Part shown: in pieces, positions 7,100 through 13,024 of the stretch
How the letters are laid out: each line of letters starts with the position of its first letter
How positions within the stretch are numbered: position 1 is the stretch's first letter
From: Dictyocoela muelleri
Lineage: Eukaryota > Microsporidia
Reading direction: 5' to 3'
Length of the DNA: 13,024 nt
Assembly: GCA_016256075.1 (NCBI GenBank)
Contig: SDVU01000479.1
Location: 1 to 13,024 of the forward strand
Translations under genes and position numbers: made by a program
The notes under the pieces: generated by a model
The model's input: only the letters and a program-made list of their open reading frames with translations
Told to the model about the DNA's origin: nothing
The model's database searches: none

Positions 7100-7700
7100 A
7101 GTTTAAGAACATCCAAATGGTTTGATTAACGAGGTATAAGTAAAGAAAGATAAATATAATTTATCTCCTGAGCATTTATAGTCAGAAATAAAAACGGTAA
7201 ACTTAGATTAGTCGTCGACTATCGTTACATAAACTCATTAACAAGAAAAAATCATCAATATATCCCAAAAATTTCAGAAATTCTTGCCGGTTTAAAAATT
7301 TATAAACTTTTCTCGCAATTGTACTTAAACCAGGGATATTATCAAATACGAATGCACCCTGATGACATTAATAAAACGGGATTTAAGATTTTAAGGCGAA
7401 CTTTTATTTTTAATAAAATGCCATTTGGGCTTTGTAATGCACCAATTACATTCCAACTGACTATAGAAAATATCTTAAAGGGTGTTTTTAATGTTTTCAT
7501 ATACCTTGACGACATTTTAATTTTTCCTGAAAATAGAACTGAGCATTTTAAACATTTGAACATTGTACTAAACCTTCTAATTGAATATGGAGTATCTATA
7601 AATTTTGAAAAAGTAAATTTGGATTAGAATCTGTCAATTATCTTGGCCATGTTATAACATCATGTGAAATAAAACCTGAAATATCTAAGGTTGAAACGTT
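7100..7700 (+). pseudogene. Reverse transcriptase part of the gypsy fossil
   Basis: Clear RT blocks of Ty3/gypsy type are seen: GYYQIRMHPDD, then KTGF, then MPFGLCNAP with TFQ, then the catalytic box FIYLDDILIF (about 7495-7525) and the downstream EHFKHLNIVLNLL and INFEKV. The YLDD form of the box and the following LGHVIT-like block are typical of Metaviridae-like elements. In life it would copy the element's RNA into DNA. The minus-strand open frame at 7342-7563 is a shadow. Confidence 0.92.
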
Positions 7701-8277
7701 TGGGGAAGGACCAATAAAAACCAAAAAACACTTGGAAATATTATTAGGATTTTTTAATTGGTTTAGACCTTTTATTCAAAACCTTTCGATAAAAATATCA
7801 ACTCTATACGACAAATTGAAAACTAAAAATCGATATGTGAATTTAAACGATGAGGATAGGAAAATAATAAATGAGATTTTTCAAATCATTAAGAAACAGC
7901 CGAATCTATACTATCTAAATTTCATCTCACCTTCTGACTTTAATTGCGATGAATCAGATAAAGTAATAGGATCTATATTACTTCAACAGAATAAATTAAT
8001 AGAATACTATAGTAAGAAATATTCAAAAACAGAAAATAATTACACCATAGTAGAAAAAGAAGTCTTGGCTATTTTAAAGTCTCTACAGCATTTCAAACCA
8101 ATTATTTTCAACACAAAGGTAAATATATATACTGATAATGCCAATATAATCTTTAAAGGTGACGTGAATCGGATAATAAACCGCTGGAAATTGATAATGA
8201 AGGAGTTGATTATGTGCTACATTATATCAAAGGTCAAAATAATGTGTATGCTGATTTTCTATCAAGAAATTTTTTAA
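7700..8277 (+). pseudogene. RT connection and RNase H part of the gypsy fossil
   Basis: After the RT thumb (LGFFNWFRPFIQNLS, about 7744-7790) comes an RNase H domain of Ty3/gypsy type. It shows FNCDESDKVIGSILLQ with the first acidic residue, the strand and helix LIEYYSKKYSKTENNYTIVE followed by KEVLAIL with the catalytic Glu, and NIYTDNANI with the next Asp. Order and spacing fit the family. In life it would remove the RNA strand during replication. Confidence 0.9.
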
Positions 8278-8279
8278 AT

Positions 8280-9330
8280 AAAAAAAGACTATATTAATAC
8301 CAATGAGCCATACGAATTAGATTATAGTGTTATAAAAGAACTTAAAAATATAAAATCTGATATAAAAAGAAAGGAAATTCTAATAAATATTCAAGAGAGT
8401 ATGTTTCATCCGTGTGTTCATAAATTTTACGGAACTCTAAAAAGATACTTAAATATAAAAAAATTGAAATAAAAAATAGTTAAAATATGCAAATCTTGCT
8501 AAATATGTATGGAAGAGAAAATTTATAGAAAAAAATGTGGAAAAAATTTTACAAATGATTACGTGTTTACAAAATAAACGATACGATAGCCGTCGATATT
8601 AAAATCCCAATTGCTACAAAACATTATAAATACTCTAAAAATATTAAGAAAACTCAATTTTATATTCTATTAATCATCGATCTTTTAGCAGATATACTAA
8701 AGGGAAAAAAATAAACAATATAACGTCAAAAAATATTTGTATGGCTATTGAAAACACATGGTTTAAAGTATACGGAACCCCTAAAAACTGTCTTTCTGAT
8801 AATGAGAGACAATTCACTTCAAATGCTTTCAAGACTTTGCTAAAAACACACGAAATAAAACAAATAAAAACAGCTCCATATAATCAAACAGGTAACTCGA
8901 TTGTAGAGAAGATAAATTAAGAACTTGGAATAATTCTTAGAATTGTGCGTGGGAAAATGTGCGTGAGATATATAGAGGGATTGAAATGAGAATAAATTCA
9001 ACAATTAATATAAATACAGGTTATCTACTCAAAGAAATTTTTCTATCTGCTTCAATATTTAAATTTTTTTTAAAAAAACGTTGATAAAGATTGAATTATT
9101 AGTAGAATAGAGAGTAAATCTTCAAAATACGCAAATAAAATTAATAGTAACTGTAAACGACATATTTACAAACTAATGACAAAGTTTTTATTAAAAAAAA
9201 CGCCAGAGAAGATTGATAAAAATGGAAGGGACCTTATAATGTCATCAAAATCTAAAAAAACCTAAAAAAAACATCTATATTAACAAAAAAGTAAGAGTTT
9301 AAAAGTGTCAATTAAGAATATAAGGCCATT
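8280..9330 (+). pseudogene. Integrase part of the gypsy fossil
   Basis: An HHCC zinc-binding N-terminal domain is suggested by HPCVHKFYGTLKRYL and the following CKSCLIC (about 8408-8510). The core shows the conserved sequence around the second catalytic Asp (CLSDNERQFTSNAF, about 8788-8830) and the downstream TAPYNQTGNSIVEK with the catalytic Glu, with the spacing typical of D,D35E integrases. The C-terminal part is poorly preserved. In life it would insert the DNA copy into the host genome. Confidence 0.85.
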
Positions 9331-9334
9331 TTAC

Positions 9335-9347
9335 GGAGAGACGAGAA
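9335..9347 (+). promoter_or_regulatory. Polypurine tract of the gypsy fossil
   Basis: ggagagacgagaa is purine-only except for one C and directly abuts the right LTR, the place where plus-strand DNA synthesis is primed in LTR elements. Confidence 0.6.
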
Positions 9348-9720
9348 TGTAATGCCGGCCTAGCCGGATTACAACTTGGCTATTACTGAGTGAACTTAAT
9401 GCTTTCGGGCAATTTTGCATTCATAAAAATTTGTGATCAAATTTTATCAAGTTTTAAATTAATTATTTAGACGATAAATAAACAAAATCAGTTACAAGAA
9501 AAATCAAAAATCAAAAAGAAAAAAAAAAGAAAAATCAAATTTTAATTTCCCTCAGAATTGATGAATTTTCTAGAAAAATAAAGCTATAAATACGAAACAG
9601 ATTTCACCCCCATGCACGACGAACACCAACGATTCAAATATAATCAATCAATAAAAAATATTTTTATGTCTTTATTAATATCTTACATTTCATTTGGGCG
9701 CCCATACGGGAGCCACGACA
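9348..9720 (+). repeat. 3' LTR of the gypsy fossil
   Basis: It is a partner of 4767-5130, beginning TGTAATGCCGG and ending GACA, followed by the ATAT target duplication. It is slightly longer than the left LTR because of the A-rich middle part. It holds a readable TATAAATA at 9585-9592 and a CCCCC-ATG at 9607-9614. Confidence 0.92.
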
Positions 9721-9724
9721 ATAT

Positions 9725-9918
9725 GATACTGGATATGTCAAAACTAATATAATACTTATATTTTATCAGAATATAAATAAACTTTGGTTAAAAATATTAA
9801 AATTTGTCTTATCTTGGAACTTTTAAAGTTGTTTCACATAGTTTTTATCAAATTTTAACTATTCAATGTTTTATTCTTAACAAATTCTTTCCTATTGTCT
9901 ATACACTTTTAAAAAATA
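9725..9918. other. AT-rich spacer without visible genes
   Basis: This is the right flank of the gypsy insertion. I see no gene, RNA or repeat. The 62-residue open frame at 9804-9992 runs into the foldback element, is Phe/Leu-rich from T-rich DNA, and looks like chance. Confidence 0.4.
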
Positions 9919-10371
9919 GGTTTATGCCAGTTTTGTGTTGTTTTTGCAATTTCATGTTGATTTTAATTTTCATGTTGCTTTTGAAAAATTAGAAAAACAA
10001 CACTAAATAAGAATAAAGCTGAAATTCTCTGAAATTTTTTTGTCTCACGTGGATCATTTTAATTAATCCCCACCTGTTTAATTTATCTATTAATTTTATA
10101 AAATGATCAGTATTTTAATTTTTTTTTTGATCAAGAAATTTCCTTTCATTATCTGAAATTTATTTTTTAAATAATATATTGAATCTAATAATCGCGAATT
10201 TAATTCTTTTAACAAAGTATAAAATCCTAAATATCAGTATTTTTTATCATTAATATGAAAATTTATTTTCATTACTGAATCTTTTATCTGCTTTATTCTT
10301 TTTTTGTGCTGTTTTTTAATTTTTTAAAAACAACATGAAAATTCAAAAACAACACAAAACTGTCATTAACC
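9919..10371. mobile_element. Foldback MITE-like element of about 453 bp
   Basis: Long inverted arms are seen. The left arm starts GGTTTATGCCAG, followed by TTTTGTGTTGTTTTTGCAAT (9919-9950) and CATGTTG. The right arm, read on the other strand, starts GGTTAATGACAG, followed by TTTTGTGTTGTTTTTGAAT and CATGTTG (10371 back to about 10330). Similarity goes on inside: aaaacaacactaaataag and aataaagctga (9994-10022) pair with the complement of about 10290-10322. The centre has its own inverted repeat (gatcattttaattaat at about 10052 against attaattttataaaatgatc at about 10090-10110). There is no coding capacity. The target duplication is unclear, so the superfamily is open. Confidence 0.7.
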
Positions 10372-10377
10372 CCTTTT

Positions 10378-10642
10378 ATATTTTTTACAGCTTATTTTGC
10401 CTATTCGTGTTTCAACACTCATAACCACGCCTAGGAGTCCTTATACTTCATTTTATATTATACAAAGCCTTAATAACCTAGATCACAATATAACAGCAGT
10501 ATATTAATACTATATTTATATATATTTTTTGGCCGATTAATGCCTTTTCCTCACTATTTATTAAAAATTGACGTCGGCGATAAAAAAAACCTCGTAACTA
10601 AATTTTATATTCAAAGTTGTTAACCACATAATTATCTGGTCC
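10378..10642 (-). repeat. SINE-like repeat, copy E (3'-truncated)
   Basis: It holds the 5' half of the family. The tRNA-like head ends at 10642 with GGACCAGATAAT, and the body shows ggccgattaatgcc, caagcctta-like and cacgcctaggag blocks in the family order. The A box is worn and the B box is lost in an A-run (about 10583-10590). Similarity starts right where the foldback element ends, so the 3' half was lost or displaced there. No target duplication was found. Confidence 0.75.
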
Positions 10643-10861
10643 GAATATGGTTTATGGAATATAATTTATGTACTTTTCTATTCCAAAAATTCAATAAATT
10701 TTTAATAAAGTACAAAGAATATGTAATTAAGTAAAACATAGGCACTAACCAGTTTTATAGACGTCAGAAAATTTGAGGATATGAGAATTTAAAAACAATA
10801 ATATATAAAATATTGTGGGAATTACTAATCCTAATACATTTTTTGTTCAAACTATATATTA
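10643..10861. other. AT-rich spacer without visible genes
   Basis: I see nothing coding and no RNA gene. The minus-strand open frame at 10764-10949 crosses into the inverted repeat of the next transposon and is not credible as a gene. Confidence 0.4.
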
Positions 10862-10877
10862 ATAAAAAATATAAATA

Positions 10878-12677
10878 CAGTAGATGGTGGTTTTTATACA
10901 AAAATTCAGAAAAGGCGTGCGTAAAAAGCACATTTTGCGTAAAAATCACCTTATTTAAAAAAAATAATTAAAGTTGAAATCTTTAATATCCAGGGTCTCA
11001 TAGATAAATCTCTTAAAGAATAAAAATATAATCATGATCTATTATACAGTTTCTCTACATACTCGTAAATTATTTAATCAGCAGCATCATGTAATTTACT
11101 TAAAATTTTTTCTATTTTTCGCAAAATATTGTTGAGAGCCGCAAAAATTTAAGAGAATTAAGATTATTAGATATTCGTGATTATTTTAAACAACGGTAAA
11201 AACATCCTTATAAGAAACCAAATCTCCATCAAACTTATCTAGAGGAATATATTATACATTTATATTAAAATTGTTACGTATTTTTCTCGGAATTTTCAAG
11301 CAAGTCAGCTTTGTTGCAACAATTTTATCTAATGTGATTGCTACTTGATCAATAGAATTACAGATACATAAAACTTTATTTAAAATAAAAATTTCTCATA
11401 AATATGAAAAATTCATATCATTATTAAAATCGATTTAGAACTGGAAAAGTTGTAATTTTTTGTTTAACTTTGATTTAATGGATTTTATATTTCAATATCA
11501 TTGGCTGTATAATTGAAGATTGTTTTAAAATGGAAAAAACAATTTGATGTTTGTTCTGCCATTCACAAGATGTGAAAAAAAAATATAAGAATAATCAAAA
11601 TATTTAGTTTTCACGATTAGTCGTGTGTTTAAATCAGTTAAATAGTTTTAAAAAAGACTCTCTGCAAGTCGTTATGATCTGTCAGACCGGTAAGAAATAT
11701 TATAAAAATCTAAGTAAATCTAAATGATTTTTGGATTCATTGATTTCTTGATCAGTAAAGGTTTTATCTATTCAACAAACAAGTAGATATCCGACATAAT
11801 TGTTAGACTCGTATTGTTTTGCTTTATAATTTTATGATATTTTATGATATACATAGGATTTATCTGAACTTTTTTTAAACAGCTTTGTTTCGTGAATATT
11901 GAAAATTTATCTCTTAGAATATCTGGTAATCTCTTCTTCTAAGCCATAAATATATATGAATTTGACTCGTGTATCTACTAGTGCTTCCCAATGATACCTA
12001 ACACTGTCAAGCTTATCTTTTTTATAAATTTTATTTGCTAAATGAACAATAACTTTTGTCTTCCGATCATATTTTTTCCTTAAGAAAATCTTATACAATA
12101 ACTTTAAAATACCCCGCTGTGTATAATTTCTCTCGGCTTTTTATTGCGTTTTATAATACATGTGTCTTATCTTTATAATTCGTAAAAAATTAGTTGCACT
12201 GTATTTCTTTTTTTATATTTGAAAAGATAAATTTAGATTTACAAAAAATGAATGTTTTTTATATTGTGTCGACATGTGACGGCCACATTGCATATTCCAA
12301 AAAAATATCCAGGGAATTTGTCTTAAAGTTTGCTCCTCTTGCCATATCTGCTTTTCAAGTAATTTTTTTGCTCATATAAATTTGCGTAAAAATTTATGTA
12401 TAAATAAATTCTTTATAGAAAATTGTCGGTAATTTATATATAGAAAAACGTATTCATAAAAGTTAAGCGGGAAAAAACAATATTTGCGTAAAAAACGCTA
12501 TCAAAAAAATTAGATTTAAATATATTAAGAGCTCACTTTCTAATATAACACGACTATCACCCCTTGTGTTCTTATTACGGGCATATTATGAACAATAAAA
12601 TGTATATTTGATTTATTTATTATAGATTTTACGTAAAATCCGCCTTTTTTGAATGTCGTTAAAACCACAATCTACTG
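10878..12677 (-). mobile_element. Second Tigger/pogo-like DNA transposon, heavily decayed, 1800 bp
   Basis: It is bounded by TA at 10876-10877 and 12678-12679. Terminal inverted repeats of about 38-40 bp start CAGTAGATGGTGGTTTT on the left (10878-10917) and CAGTAGATTGTGGTTTT on the right (complement of 12640-12677), both ending in AAAGGCG. The motif TTTGCGTAAAAA recurs near both ends (10934, 12381, 12483; short form at 10918), and a perfect 16-bp palindrome GATTTTACGTAAAATC lies at 12625-12640. The inside holds a minus-strand transposase remnant. The repeats differ from those of the first Tigger element, so it is a separate family. The element splits a SINE copy in its 3' tail. Confidence 0.82.
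11250..12345 (-). pseudogene. Tigger/pogo-like transposase remnant
   Basis: Read on the minus strand, an ATG at 12345 opens MARGANFKTNSLDIFLEYA, perhaps the old N terminus. At 11907-12098 a basic segment of 63 residues stays open (including YHWEALVDTRVKF). Just after it, IFNIHETKLFKKSSDKSY matches the first catalytic block of Tigger (usually FN-DET-LF), with His (codon 11892-11894) in place of the catalytic Asp. Near 11470-11553, NIKLFFPF and later NIKSIKSKLNKKLQ match the block around the third catalytic Asp (NIKL-FLPPNTTS, then QPLDQGIIKS-K), with the QPLDQG part destroyed. Many stops and phase changes separate the blocks. It is dead and older than the plus-strand transposase at 1950-3460. 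The family call is fair, the exact ends are not. Confidence 0.6.
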
Positions 12678-12679
12678 TA

Positions 12680-13024
12680 TATATATTACATGTTGACAAC
12701 ATAATAGCACCCAACCCTTAGAGTTGTATTTTAACGTGGTCTAAAGACAATTGTTTCTTTGTGATCTGATAATACGTCACTACTAAGCTACCGAGAGGTC
12801 CAGCTGTATATTCGATTTTAGTTTTATCAATGACTCTGCTGGATCCGGCAGTTAGAGGCTTTACATGTTTTTTTTTCACTATTTTTCTCAGAGTTGTGTC
12901 GCCGCACTCATAATCACCCTCACACCTAGGAGAGTCCATACTGCTTGATTTTCATATTATACCAAGTCTTAATCAGCTATACCACACTGGGATATCTGTA
13001 TATTGATAGTATTTTTCGATAGTT
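12680..13024 (-). repeat. tRNA-derived SINE-like repeat, copy F (3' part, cut by the window edge)
   Basis: It starts with the family 3' end (tatatattacatgttgacaac, then catAATAGCacccaaccc) and runs through gactctgctggatcc, cagttagaggc, cgccgcactcat, cacctaggag and ccaagtcttaatcagctata, in the same order as copy D. The tRNA-like head lies beyond the window. Its tail appears to continue at 10862-10877 (aaaaaatataaata), left of the inserted Tigger element. The minus-strand open frame at 12718-12939 is a by-product of this repeat, not a gene. Confidence 0.85.

Larger units (their letters stand above)
4767..9720 (+). mobile_element. Ty3/gypsy LTR retrotransposon fossil, full-length but broken
   Basis: It has two direct LTRs (4767-5130 and 9348-9720) and a 4-bp target duplication ATAT (4763-4766 and 9721-9724). 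The inside order gag, protease, reverse transcriptase, RNase H, integrase marks it as Ty3/gypsy and not Ty1/copia. A purine-rich tract precedes the right LTR. No clear tRNA-complementary primer site beginning TGG is seen after the left LTR. A 470-bp SINE sits in the protease region. The LTRs look roughly 90% alike by eye, so the insertion is not recent. The coding part carries about a dozen or more breaks and is not functional. Confidence 0.93.

Noticed and set aside
7342-7563. A minus-strand open frame.
   Set aside because: It is antisense to the reverse transcriptase core, which is unmistakable on the plus strand.
9804-9992. A small hydrophobic plus-strand protein.
   Set aside because: It is T-rich DNA reading into the inverted arm of the foldback element. 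It has no start signal and no family likeness.
12194-12379. A 61-residue plus-strand open frame.
   Set aside because: It lies antisense to the transposase remnant of the second Tigger element and shows no recognisable domain.
12718-12939. A 73-residue minus-strand open frame with an apparently normal composition.
   Set aside because: It falls wholly inside SINE copy F. The matching parts of other copies are not open, so it is not a gene.

Overview
The window reads as AT-rich, gene-poor, transposon-packed nuclear DNA, most likely from a microsporidian. The organism is inferred. It rests on a very short intron-less homeobox gene whose start codon directly follows CCC (the upstream signal known from microsporidia), similar C-run starts inside the LTRs of a resident retroelement, extreme A+T content, and a mix of Ty3/gypsy and Tigger/pogo fossils. 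I cannot name genus or species.

Layout. 1-123: 5' end of a tRNA-derived SINE-like repeat (minus strand). 494-928: the only convincing host gene, a 144-residue homeodomain protein (minus strand), with AT-rich minisatellites in its upstream DNA (1091-1310). 1354-1590: an old plus-strand copy of the same SINE family. 1684-4023: another SINE copy, split by a 1.9 kb Tigger/pogo DNA transposon (1779-3663) with TA duplication and terminal inverted repeats. 4506-4724: a weak, unassigned lysine-rich ORF. 4767-9720: a complete-length but decayed Ty3/gypsy LTR retrotransposon fossil (4-bp ATAT duplication, LTRs of about 364 and 373 bp, parts in the order gag, protease, RT, RNase H, integrase), interrupted in its protease region by a further SINE copy (6105-6574) with a clean 14-bp target-site duplication. 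9919-10371: a foldback, MITE-like element. 10378-10642: a truncated SINE copy. 10878-12677: a second, different and more decayed Tigger/pogo-like transposon (minus strand), inserted at a TA in the 3' tail of yet another SINE copy that runs to the window end (12680-13024).

The parts do not form a pathway; they form a nested stack of insertions whose order can be read. The gypsy element landed before SINE copy 6105-6574, and both Tigger elements landed after the SINEs they split. The most notable item is the SINE family: about 455-470 bp, with Pol III A- and B-box sequences, seen six times in 13 kb. All identifications are by eye from motifs and repeat alignment; no database search was run.
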